Assembly (NCBI GenBank): GCA_015487785.1
Contig: WFPC01000041.1
Location: forward strand, 95,592-153,523
Direction of reading: 5' to 3'
Length of the DNA: 57,932 bases
From: Gammaproteobacteria bacterium
Lineage (GTDB): Bacteria; Pseudomonadota; Gammaproteobacteria; S012-40
Numbering within the stretch: position 1 is the first letter of the stretch; every line of letters starts with the position of its first letter. The position numbers and the translations under genes were made by a program. Positions 21,713 through 29,125 of this stretch are shown here, piece after piece. Below the pieces are notes generated by a model, which saw nothing but the letters and a program-made list of their open reading frames with translations, had not been told where the DNA came from and ran no database searches.

Positions 21713-22780
21713 ATGAAAGGGGTTAGACGGAGCACGCTGGCCGGCTTCTGGCTCATGTTATTGCTTGGCCTGGGCTTGCTGGCGCCAGCGCAGGCGGCCA
21801 AACGGGAAATGCACATGAGTATCGACGAAATGAAAATCACCGTGGCGCCCGACCTCGATTACAAGGTGTTCGCCTTCAATGGCCAGGTGCCCGGCCCGTT
21901 GATCCATGTCAAGGAAGGCGATGACGTGGTGATTCACGTGAGCAACAACACCACGCTGTCGCACACCATCCACTGGCACGGTGTGCTGCAGACCGGCAGT
22001 TGGCGCAACGATGGCGTGCCGGGGATCACCCAGCAACCCATCAAGCCCGGCGAAACCTTCACCTACCGCTGGAAGGCCGATCGCCCCGGGACCTTGTGGT
22101 ATCACTGCCATGTCAACGTCAACGAACACGTGGGTATCCGCGGCATGTGGGGGCCCATCGTGGTGGATCCCAAGGAGCCGTTGCCCATCGAGGGCGAGGT
22201 CACCCGTGAAGCCATCATGATGTTGTCGGCCTGGGAGAGCAAGCATGCCGACAAGTTCGGCGAAGGCGCCACACCCTACGATGTAGAAGACTATTTCTCC
22301 GTCAATGCCAAGTCGTTTCCCCTGTCCCAGCCTTTGCGCGTGAAAACCGGTGATGTGCTGCGGGTGCGTTTCATAGGCGCCGGTGGTGCTCTGCATGCCA
22401 TGCATTCCCACGGCCACGACATGTTGGTGACACACAAGGACGGCCTGCCCCTGCCGCAGCCCTACTATGCCGACACGGTATTGATCGGCCCGGGCGAACG
22501 CTACGATGTGATCATCAGGGCCAATCACGACGAAGGCCGTTTCATATTCCATGACCATGTGGACAAAAACGTGACCGCCGGTGGCAAGTTTCCCGGTGGT
22601 CCGATCACGGTGATGGAGTACCAGGGTACCCCGGTGGATGACTGGTATGTGTGGAAGGATATCGATTTCGATCCCGACTTTTTTTTCGGCGAGGCCTTGC
22701 GCAAGGGTTATGGCCTGATCGAGAGTCCACGCTTCAAGGGCAAGCCCATGACCCGTGAGCGCCGTCGCCACAGGGAGTGA
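21713..22780 (+). CDS. ncgA: Periplasmic two-domain multicopper oxidase (NcgA-like)
   Basis: This is the multicopper oxidase of a nirK gene cluster, matching ncgA of Nitrosomonas europaea in type and position. The 355-residue product has a Sec signal peptide ending near AQA (residue 28). Cupredoxin domain 1 holds HTIHWHG (His84, His87, His89) and YHCH (His131, Cys132, His133) with His139 and Met145, which together supply a type 1 site and trinuclear-site histidines. Domain 2 holds HAMHSHGHD (near residues 228-236) and FHDHVDKN (near 280) and lacks a second type 1 cysteine. The ATG at 21713 follows GGGGAGG. The in vivo substrate is unknown; in Nitrosomonas the cluster supports NirK-dependent nitrite tolerance. 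Confidence 0.85.
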   Translation: MKGVRRSTLAGFWLMLLLGLGLLAPAQAAKREMHMSIDEMKITVAPDLDYKVFAFNGQVPGPLIHVKEGDDVVIHVSNNTTLSHTIHWHGVLQTGSWRNDGVPGITQQPIKPGETFTYRWKADRPGTLWYHCHVNVNEHVGIRGMWGPIVVDPKEPLPIEGEVTREAIMMLSAWESKHADKFGEGATPYDVEDYFSVNAKSFPLSQPLRVKTGDVLRVRFIGAGGALHAMHSHGHDMLVTHKDGLPLPQPYYADTVLIGPGERYDVIIRANHDEGRFIFHDHVDKNVTAGGKFPGGPITVMEYQGTPVDDWYVWKDIDFDPDFFFGEALRKGYGLIESPRFKGKPMTRERRRHRE

Positions 22781-22785
22781 ATATC

Positions 22786-23472
22786 ATGCGTGCAACGATT
22801 TCACTCTTGTTGTTGTTCCTTTCTGCTTCGTCGTGGGCCGACACCGGAGAACAGTTGCTTCAGCAACGATGTGCCTCTTGTCATGATTTGCAGGGTCCGG
22901 CTGCCAGCACGTTGGAGGATCTGTGGCAGCGCAAGGGTCCGGATCTGTTCTATGCCGGTGTCAAATACCGGCCCCAATGGTTGCGTCAATGGTTGCAGAA
23001 GCCACGACGGATACGACCCGCTGGGTATCTCTATTTTCAGCATATCAAGCCTGGCGAAAAGCATGACGTGATAGATGCCAGCACCTTGTCGGAGCACATG
23101 GCGCTGAGTGCCGATGAGGCGAGGAAGGTCACCGAGGCATTGATGACACGCAAAGCCGCGCCGGTACAGGTCAAGGGCGATGAGTTTGGGGGTGGCAGTA
23201 TTTCGATCACCTTCGGCGAAATGGTCTTCGATAAGTTCAATGGTTGTATGGCCTGCCACGAGATAGAGCCTGGCTATGGTGGTTTGTCCGGGCCCGAGGT
23301 GTACACCGCGGCCAAGCGCATGCAGTCCGCCTACCTGGTGAGTTTCATACGCGATCCCCAGGCCTGGAATCCCAAGACGCCGATGCCAAACAAACATACC
23401 TCGGAACTCAATATCCAGAAGATCGTGCGCTACTTCCATGCCCTGGCCAAGGAGAACTGGGATGAAAAATGA
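22786..23472 (+). CDS. ncgB: Periplasmic diheme cytochrome c (NcgB-like)
   Basis: This is an electron carrier of the nirK cluster. The 228-residue protein has a signal peptide (MRATISLLLLFLSASSWA) and two CXXCH heme sites, CASCH near residue 29 and CMACH near residue 153, each in a separate class I-like domain with possible methionine ligands (for example in TPMPNKHTSEL). The ATG at 22786 follows AGGGAG with eight bases of spacing; a GTG three codons upstream, overlapping the ncgA stop, is less likely. It is 5 nt downstream of ncgA and overlaps ncgC by 11 nt. Confidence 0.82.
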   Translation: MRATISLLLLFLSASSWADTGEQLLQQRCASCHDLQGPAASTLEDLWQRKGPDLFYAGVKYRPQWLRQWLQKPRRIRPAGYLYFQHIKPGEKHDVIDASTLSEHMALSADEARKVTEALMTRKAAPVQVKGDEFGGGSISITFGEMVFDKFNGCMACHEIEPGYGGLSGPEVYTAAKRMQSAYLVSFIRDPQAWNPKTPMPNKHTSELNIQKIVRYFHALAKENWDEK

Positions 23473-23809
23473 ATTGACGGTTTTCTTGTTGGTCTTCGCC
23501 GTGTTGTTGCCTGGCATCGGCCTGGCTGCCAGCGCCGAGGACAATTACAAGACCTATTGCTGGCAATGCCATGGCATGCAGGGTAATGGCATGGGGGTGA
23601 ATGTGCGCGACATGTCGGTGCAGCCGCGTGATCACACCAGCGCCAAGGCCATGCGCAGTCGCAGTGACGACGACCTTTTCAAGGTGATTAAGCACGGAGG
23701 GCTGGCGATCGACAAGTCAGTGCTGATGCCGCCTTGGGATGCCACTTTCACCGATCAGGAGATCCACGAACTGGTGGCCTATTTGCGCGAACTCTGTCGC
23801 TGCCGTTGA
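23462..23809 (+). CDS. ncgC: Small periplasmic monoheme cytochrome c (NcgC-like)
   Basis: The 115-residue precursor has a signal peptide ending at about LAA (residue 23) and one heme motif, CWQCH, near residue 33. A conserved VLMPPW methionine is the probable sixth ligand. The ATG at 23462 overlaps the end of ncgB by 11 nt, so translation is likely coupled. By position and type it corresponds to ncgC of Nitrosomonas europaea. It probably passes electrons between NcgB, NcgA and NirK, which is inferred from the shared operon only. Confidence 0.82.
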   Translation: MKNELTVFLLVFAVLLPGIGLAASAEDNYKTYCWQCHGMQGNGMGVNVRDMSVQPRDHTSAKAMRSRSDDDLFKVIKHGGLAIDKSVLMPPWDATFTDQEIHELVAYLRELCRCR

Positions 23810-23905
23810 GGTGTCGGCGGGCAGCTTCGCCCGGGAAGGCGGAGCGTATTCACAAGGGAAGACACGACCCGAGTAGTAATTTGAAGAGTAGAGGGGAGAC
23901 TAATC

Positions 23906-24898
23906 ATGTTCAAACAGCTAACTGCTGCTGTCATGGTGTTGGGCACAGGCCTGCTGGCCGCGCAGGCCGTGCAGGCCAAGACCGTGCACGTCACCATGGT
24001 GGCCAAGGAAGTCGATGTGGTCATCGACAACAAGGGTACGACCTATCCTGCCTGGACCTTCGACGGTACCATTCCCGGCAAGGTGGTGCGGGTCACCCAG
24101 GGTGACGTGGTCGATTTCAAACTGATCAATCCCAAGACCAACAAGAATTCCCATTCCATCGATTTCCACGCCGCCGAGGTCCATGTGCTGGAGGAGTTCG
24201 CTCCGGTCAAGCCCGGTGAGACCAAGCACTTCAAGTTCGAGGCCAGGCGTCCCGGGGTGTGGATGTATCACTGCGGTGCCAGCGTCATGGCACAACACAT
24301 CGCCCGGGGGATGTACGGCATCATCATCGTCGACCCCAAGGAAGGCTACAGCGAGGCCTTCCCCAAGCCCGATCGTGAATATGTGCTGATCCAGGGGCAA
24401 TATTTCCCCGATGCCGACAACTACAAGGCCATGCTGCGCAACGAGGGAAGCGAGGGCGCGCTGATCAATGGCAAATTGTTCCACTATGATCCGGTTCACG
24501 ATCCCAATGCGGCCCTGGCCTTGGTATCCAAGCCAGGCGAGCGGGTGCGTTTCCACTTCGTCAATGCCAACATCAACAACCCGGTGGCCTTGCATCCCAT
24601 TGCCGGTATCTGGGACCGGGTCTATATCAACGGCAATCCCAGAAACGTGTTGTATGACATCGCCACCTATGGTGTCGCGGTTTCCGAGGCGGTGAGCGTG
24701 GATATCGTTTCACCCGAGGACCGCACCACCGCCAACGCCATTGTGGATCACACCATGAGTGCGGCGCTCACCGGTGCCATCACGGTGTTGATCAACAGTC
24801 CCGATGCCGATCCCAACATGGGTAAGGGCGACAATATCCTGCCACGCGCCGATATCAAGCCGGCAACGAAGAAAGGCGGTGGTCATCACACGCCGTGA
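23906..24898 (+). CDS. nirK: Copper-containing nitrite reductase
   Basis: NirK reduces nitrite to nitric oxide in the periplasm. The 330-residue precursor has a signal peptide (cleavage after VQA, residue 24) and two cupredoxin domains. Type 1 ligands are His83, Cys123, His131 and Met136. Type 2 ligands are His88, His122 and His282. The catalytic pair is Asp86 in NSHSIDFH and His230 in HPIAGIWDRVY, with the spacing of characterised NirK proteins, so the enzyme looks complete. It starts 96 nt after ncgC with AGGGGAG upstream; a small CGGGC/GCCCG hairpin (23818-23833) lies in that gap. A terminator follows. Confidence 0.95.
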   Translation: MFKQLTAAVMVLGTGLLAAQAVQAKTVHVTMVAKEVDVVIDNKGTTYPAWTFDGTIPGKVVRVTQGDVVDFKLINPKTNKNSHSIDFHAAEVHVLEEFAPVKPGETKHFKFEARRPGVWMYHCGASVMAQHIARGMYGIIIVDPKEGYSEAFPKPDREYVLIQGQYFPDADNYKAMLRNEGSEGALINGKLFHYDPVHDPNAALALVSKPGERVRFHFVNANINNPVALHPIAGIWDRVYINGNPRNVLYDIATYGVAVSEAVSVDIVSPEDRTTANAIVDHTMSAALTGAITVLINSPDADPNMGKGDNILPRADIKPATKKGGGHHTP

Positions 24899-24919
24899 CT
24901 GAAAGCGGAGGATGATCCA

Positions 24920-24945
24920 AGAGGGGCGCAGGCCCCTCTTTTTTT
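24920..24945 (+). terminator. Rho-independent terminator of the ncgABC-nirK unit
   Basis: A perfect AGAGGGGC / GCCCCTCT stem with loop GCAG is followed by a run of eight T residues, 22 bases after nirK. Confidence 0.92.
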
Positions 24946-25079
24946 GCCTGGACACAAGGCTGTTTCCCTCGTGAGGCCGTGTCAGGCCAATGGGTTCAGC
25001 AATCTTCTGTTCCGGACTGTTTTTTGCAAAATTCGTGACATATTCCTATCGAGGCGGGGAGTCATTGATAGAATTACTT

Positions 25080-25103
25080 GCGTATTAAAACATTCTAATA
25101 TGC
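25080..25103. promoter_or_regulatory. Inverted repeat in the AT-rich leader of the cytochrome c gene
   Basis: GCGTATTA and TAATATGC form an 8-bp inverted repeat with one mismatch and an 8-base gap. The site lies in the 271-nt gap between the nirK terminator and the cytochrome c start. It is in a strikingly AT-rich patch (about 25020-25130) and could be a regulator site. I could not place a confident -35/-10 pair; TACACT at 25122-25127 is a possible -10. Confidence 0.35.
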
Positions 25104-25216
25104 GAATTCTTTTTTGCGCGCTACACTATTGATGTGCCGGCCCGTCTGTGCGTTCGCCGCGGCCGCACCACATGATCCGTTGCACGGGATTCAATCACAC
25201 CAAGGGAGGCTCCATC

Positions 25217-25537
25217 ATGAAACTGAAATCACTGCTTGCCAACGCCATGCTCGGCCTGAGCCTGATCGCCCTGGCGCCCATTGTCCATGCTGGCGATGCC
25301 AAGGCGGGGGCGGAGAAGTCCGGCCTGTGCGCGGGTTGTCATGGAGCCGATGGCATCAGTCTGGCGCCCAATATTCCCAATCTGGCGGGCCAGAAGGAAG
25401 AGTATCTGATCAAGGCCATCAAGGATTACCGCAGCAACAAGCGCAAGAATCCCATGATGAATTCCATGGCCGCCAATCTGAGCGATACCGATATCGAAGA
25501 TCTGGCCGCCTTTTTCAGCAGCCTCAAGTCTCAGTGA
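25217..25537 (+). CDS. Small periplasmic cytochrome c (c553/c4-like single domain)
   Basis: This is a soluble class I cytochrome c. The 106-residue precursor has a signal peptide (MKLKSLLANAMLGLSLIA, cleavage after VHA near residue 27), one CAGCH heme motif (residues about 39-43) and a methionine-rich KNPMMNSMAANLSD segment holding the axial Met. The ATG at 25217 follows AAGGGAGG; the upstream in-frame ATG at 25148 would bury the signal peptide. It lies 64 nt before petA and is a likely acceptor for the bc1 complex, which is inferred from its place. Confidence 0.85.
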   Translation: MKLKSLLANAMLGLSLIALAPIVHAGDAKAGAEKSGLCAGCHGADGISLAPNIPNLAGQKEEYLIKAIKDYRSNKRKNPMMNSMAANLSDTDIEDLAAFFSSLKSQ

Positions 25538-25601
25538 GTTCCGGTATGGCACGTGTTGCCACTGGGCTTTGAACCTGTCACCAGCGAACAGAAGGTAATC
25601 C

Positions 25602-26216
25602 ATGTCCGAACACGACTCTGATTCCAGCAATCCCGAGAGCCCGGAACGGCGGGAGTTTCTCGGCAAGGTCACCGGTGTGGTCGCCGGTACCGGCATCGCC
25701 GCGGCCACCTGGCCCTTCATCAGCAGTATGAATCCCAGCACCGACGTGTTGTCCAAGGCCACCACCGAAGCCGATATCTCGGATATCGCTCCCGGCCAGG
25801 TGCATACCGTGGAATGGCAGGGCAAGCCAGTGTTCATACTGCACCGTACCGATCAGCAGATCGACAAGATGCGGCAGTCCGAGGGGGGCAAGGATCCCAC
25901 CGCCGACCAGAAGCGGGTGCTCGAGCCCAACTGGTTGGTGGTGGTGGGTATCTGTACCCATCTTGGTTGTGTGCCCAACCGGGTGGACGACGGCTGGCTG
26001 TGTCCCTGTCACGGCAGCGTCTACGACAACAGTGGGCGGATCCTGCGTGGCCCAGCGCCACGCAACCTGCACGTGCCTCCCTATCAATTCGTCGGTGAGA
26101 ACCGGCTGCTCATCGGTCAGGCGGATCCGCAGCGGCAGCGATGCGAGCGGGTCGACCCGGACGCGGCGGGTGACACCTTCTGTGTTGCAACCAATCCCAA
26201 CGGCAAGGAGGTCTGA
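25602..26216 (+). CDS. petA: Ubiquinol-cytochrome c reductase Rieske iron-sulfur subunit
   Basis: This is the [2Fe-2S] subunit of the cytochrome bc1 complex; it takes an electron from quinol and passes it to cytochrome c1. The 204-residue protein has a Tat-type N-terminus (RREFLGKV) leading into one membrane segment. The two cluster-binding boxes are CTHLGC (Cys118, His120, Cys123) and CPCHGS (Cys134, Cys136, His137). The ATG follows AAGGTAA. petB follows three bases after the stop. Confidence 0.97.
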   Translation: MSEHDSDSSNPESPERREFLGKVTGVVAGTGIAAATWPFISSMNPSTDVLSKATTEADISDIAPGQVHTVEWQGKPVFILHRTDQQIDKMRQSEGGKDPTADQKRVLEPNWLVVVGICTHLGCVPNRVDDGWLCPCHGSVYDNSGRILRGPAPRNLHVPPYQFVGENRLLIGQADPQRQRCERVDPDAAGDTFCVATNPNGKEV

Positions 26217-26219
26217 GTC

Positions 26220-27458
26220 ATGGCGGGCCGCATCATCGACTGGATAGATCAGCGTTTTCCCCTCACCAAGTTCATCAAGCACGAACTCACCGAATATCCC
26301 ACGCCGCGCAACCTGAGTTACTGGTGGAACTTCGGTTCCCTGGCCGGCATCGTGCTGGTGATTCAGATCGTCAGTGGCATTTTCCTGGCCATGCACTACA
26401 AGCCCGATGCCCTGATGGCTTTCGACTCAGTCGAGCACATCATGCGCAACGTGAACTATGGTTGGCTGATACGCTACATGCATTCCACCGGCGCTTCGGC
26501 GTTTTTCATCGTCATCTACATTCACATGGCGCGAACCCTGTTCTATGGTTCCTACCGGGCACCGCGGGAGTTGATGTGGTGGACCGGCCAGGTGTTGTTG
26601 CTGATGCTGATGGCCACCGCCTTCATGGGTTATCTGCTGCCATGGGGCCAGATGTCCTACTGGGGTGCCCAGGTCATCACCAGCTTGTTCGGGGCCACGC
26701 CTTTCATCGGCGACGACGTGGTGCGCTGGTTGCGGGGGGATTTCGTGGTGGGCGATGCCACGCTGACACGGTTTTTTGCCCTGCATTACCTGTTTCCCTT
26801 CCTCATCGTCGGAATGGTGGTGATTCACCTGGTGGCGCTGCACATGGTCAAGAGCAGTAATCCCTCGGGCATTAATCTGGCGGACAAGGACAATATTCCC
26901 TTCCACCCCTATTACACCATCAAGGATCTGTTCGGGTTCGGGGTGTTCTTCATCGTGTTTGCCTATTTCGTGTTCTACAGCCCCAATACCTTCATCGAGG
27001 CCGACAACTATGAGCCGGCCAATCCGTTGAAGACGCCGCCGCACATCGTGCCGGAATGGTATTTCCTGCCTTTCTACGCCATTTTGCGGGCCATCCCCGA
27101 CCTGCTGGGCGGGGTGGTGGCCATGGGGGTGTCGGTGGTGATCTTCGCCCTGATGCCCTTTCTGGACCGCTCCAGGATACCCGGCGGGGCCAAGTACCGC
27201 CCCATTTATCGCGTGATGTTCGTGCTGTTCGTGATCGATATCCTGGTGCTCAGCTATGTGGGGCTCAAGCCACCCAGTGGCTCCCTGGTGATCGTGGGCC
27301 AGGTGGCCACCTTCGTCTATTTCAGCCTGTTCACCCTGCTGCCTTTCATTTCCCGCTGGGAGGAGCGCTGGCTGCGGAAAAAGGGATTGCCGCCCGAGGT
27401 GGAGGAACTGATACGCCAGGAAGAAGAGGAAGCGGCCAAGAGGGGGCGGCGCGCATGA
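26220..27458 (+). CDS. petB: Cytochrome b subunit of the bc1 complex
   Basis: Cytochrome b is the membrane core of the bc1 complex and carries the Qo and Qi quinone sites. The 412-residue protein has eight or so membrane segments. Heme-ligand histidines lie in HSTGASAFFIVIYIHMAR and HYLFPFLIVGMVVIHLVALHM-like segments. The Qo-site motif PEWY is present in VPEWYFLPFYAILR. The C-terminus is a charged cytoplasmic tail. Its last bases overlap the petC start (ATGA). Confidence 0.97.
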   Translation: MAGRIIDWIDQRFPLTKFIKHELTEYPTPRNLSYWWNFGSLAGIVLVIQIVSGIFLAMHYKPDALMAFDSVEHIMRNVNYGWLIRYMHSTGASAFFIVIYIHMARTLFYGSYRAPRELMWWTGQVLLLMLMATAFMGYLLPWGQMSYWGAQVITSLFGATPFIGDDVVRWLRGDFVVGDATLTRFFALHYLFPFLIVGMVVIHLVALHMVKSSNPSGINLADKDNIPFHPYYTIKDLFGFGVFFIVFAYFVFYSPNTFIEADNYEPANPLKTPPHIVPEWYFLPFYAILRAIPDLLGGVVAMGVSVVIFALMPFLDRSRIPGGAKYRPIYRVMFVLFVIDILVLSYVGLKPPSGSLVIVGQVATFVYFSLFTLLPFISRWEERWLRKKGLPPEVEELIRQEEEEAAKRGRRA

Positions 27459-28120
27459 AACAGGTGATTCTGAGTCTCGTCATTGTCGTGTTGGGCGTGT
27501 TCGGTGCTGCGGGCAGCCAGGCCGGGACCACGGAAGTGGCGCTGAAGCCGATCAAGGTGGATCGCAGCCTCGATTCCCTGCGCCGCGGAGCCCAGGTGGT
27601 GTTCGATACCTGCATGCGTTGTCACAGTTTGCGCTATATCACCTATCGTGACCTGCTCGATATGGGCCTGAGCAAGGAGGAGGTGGATACGCTGCGCGGC
27701 GACAGGGGACTTGGTGAGTACTTGCAGACCACCATGCCACCGTCGGCGGCCAAGTTCCATTTCGGCATGCTGCCGCCGGACTTGTCGCTGATGGCCAAGG
27801 CGCGCAAGAACGGCCCCAGTTATATCTACACCTTGCTCACCAGTTATGAGGAAATGAGCAACGGCAAGATCGACAACCCGGTGTTTCCCGGCATCCGCAT
27901 GCCCGATATTCTCAATGTCACGGTGGAGACGGCGCCGGAGGAACGCGCGGTGGTGGAGCAACAGGCCCGCGACGTGGTGGCCTTCCTGGAATGGGCCGCC
28001 GACCCCCGGGCGCAGGAGCGGCGGGAGTTGGGGGTCTATGTCATCGTCTACCTGGTGATACTCACGGCCTTGCTCTATTGGCGCAAGCGCAAGATCTGGA
28101 GTCGTCTCGACGAGCATTGA
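27455..28120 (+). CDS. petC: Cytochrome c1 subunit of the bc1 complex
   Basis: Cytochrome c1 passes electrons from the Rieske protein to soluble cytochromes c. The 221-residue precursor has a signal peptide (MKQVILSLVIVVLGVFGAAG), the heme motif CMRCHSLRY (near residue 51), the ligand methionine in GIRMPDILN and a C-terminal anchor helix (GVYVIVYLVILTALLYW) followed by a basic end. The ATG overlaps petB by 4 nt. The frame is open upstream inside petB, but only this start gives a signal peptide. In many relatives sspA-sspB follow petC; here a convergent methyltransferase gene follows. Confidence 0.96.
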   Translation: MKQVILSLVIVVLGVFGAAGSQAGTTEVALKPIKVDRSLDSLRRGAQVVFDTCMRCHSLRYITYRDLLDMGLSKEEVDTLRGDRGLGEYLQTTMPPSAAKFHFGMLPPDLSLMAKARKNGPSYIYTLLTSYEEMSNGKIDNPVFPGIRMPDILNVTVETAPEERAVVEQQARDVVAFLEWAADPRAQERRELGVYVIVYLVILTALLYWRKRKIWSRLDEH

Positions 28121-28128
28121 TGACTGTC

Positions 28129-28156
28129 ATGGCCCCCTTGGTGGGGCCATGTTCTT
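28129..28156 (+). terminator. Stem-loop between convergent petC and the methyltransferase gene
   Basis: An 8-bp perfect stem ATGGCCCC / GGGGCCAT is followed by GTTCTTT on the plus strand. The T-tract is imperfect, so termination after petC is likely but not certain. Confidence 0.6.
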
Positions 28157-29125
28157 TCAGGCTCTGAGGGTGGAGCGATGCTTGCGCAGCTTGCACAGGT
28201 AGAAACCGCCCATCCGTTCGTCCGGCAGCAGGCGCAGGCTGTGTTCCATGGCGGGCGCAAAGGCCTTGCCCTGCCAGTGCCCCAGTCCAGGCTGCCAGTG
28301 CACGTCGGTTAGCGGGAGCTGCAGTGGCTCGATGCTCAGGGCATCCCCGAAGGTCTGCAGAAGTTTGCTGATGGGAGCCTCGTTTTCTTCCGGGGCGAAG
28401 GAGCAGGTGGCGTAGAGCAGGCAGCCACCGGGCTTGAGGCTTTGCACGGCGGAGAACAGCAGCCGGCCCTGCTTGCGGCTCATTTCACGGATCTTGCGCC
28501 GGCTCCAGAAAGCGAAGCTTTGCGGTTGCTGGAGCTGGAAGCGGGCTTCGGAGGAGCAGGGTGCATCCAGCAACACGCGGTCGAATTGTTCCGGGCACTT
28601 GCGCCATACGCGGGCGCCGTCCATCAGGTAGGTGTGTACGCAGTGGGCGCCGTGGCGCAGCACATTGGCCTTGAGGCGGTGATAGCGCGACTTGGCGTGT
28701 TCCACTGCCGAGATCCAGCCCTGGTTGCGCATCATCGCCGCCATTTGCAGGGTTTTGCCGCCGGGCGCGGCGGCCAGGTCGAGAATGCGTTCGCCGGGTC
28801 GGGGATCCAGCAACAGAGGTGCCAGCATACTGGCAATTCCTTGCACATACAACCGGCCTTCCTCGTGGGCCGCTGCATGGGTGAGACGGGATTTGGCCGT
28901 TGGCGGCAGGGTGTAGGCCAGGGGCAGGCCGCTCACCGGCTCGGGCTGCAGGCCCAGTGCCGCCAGTTCGTCTAGTACCCGGCCGGGATCGCTGCGCAGC
29001 GGATTGATGCGAAAGGCGACCCGTCGTGGAAGGGTGAAACTGTCCCGCACTCGCGGCCAGTGTGTAGCGGGCACGATCTGTTGCAGACGCGCGAGGAATT
29101 CCTCCGGCAGTTGCTCAGGGCTCAT
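28157..29125 (-). CDS. RsmB/NOP family SAM-dependent RNA cytosine-C5 methyltransferase
   Basis: This is a predicted m5C methyltransferase for rRNA or tRNA. The 322-residue product has the SAM site LDLAAAPGGKTLQMA (near residue 114) and the two catalytic cysteine motifs of the family, DAPCSSE (near residue 190) and YATCSFAPEENE (near residue 240). It resembles the catalytic half of RsmF (YebU) but is far shorter than the 479-residue E. coli protein and lacks its C-terminal PUA-like part. The first 11 nt overlap the upstream flavoprotein gene, so the two are probably cotranscribed. The target base cannot be told from sequence. Confidence 0.8.
   Translation of the reverse strand: MSPEQLPEEFLARLQQIVPATHWPRVRDSFTLPRRVAFRINPLRSDPGRVLDELAALGLQPEPVSGLPLAYTLPPTAKSRLTHAAAHEEGRLYVQGIASMLAPLLLDPRPGERILDLAAAPGGKTLQMAAMMRNQGWISAVEHAKSRYHRLKANVLRHGAHCVHTYLMDGARVWRKCPEQFDRVLLDAPCSSEARFQLQQPQSFAFWSRRKIREMSRKQGRLLFSAVQSLKPGGCLLYATCSFAPEENEAPISKLLQTFGDALSIEPLQLPLTDVHWQPGLGHWQGKAFAPAMEHSLRLLPDERMGGFYLCKLRKHRSTLRA

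Noticed and set aside
25080-25103. Second NsrR site before the cytochrome c gene
   Set aside because: The repeat has an 8-bp gap and halves GCGTATTA/GCATATTA, which do not fit the 11-1-11 layout or the AAGATGYATTT half-site.
24944-25132. 62-codon plus-strand frame after nirK
   Set aside because: It starts in the terminator T-run, has no ribosome binding site, and its translation has no family features.
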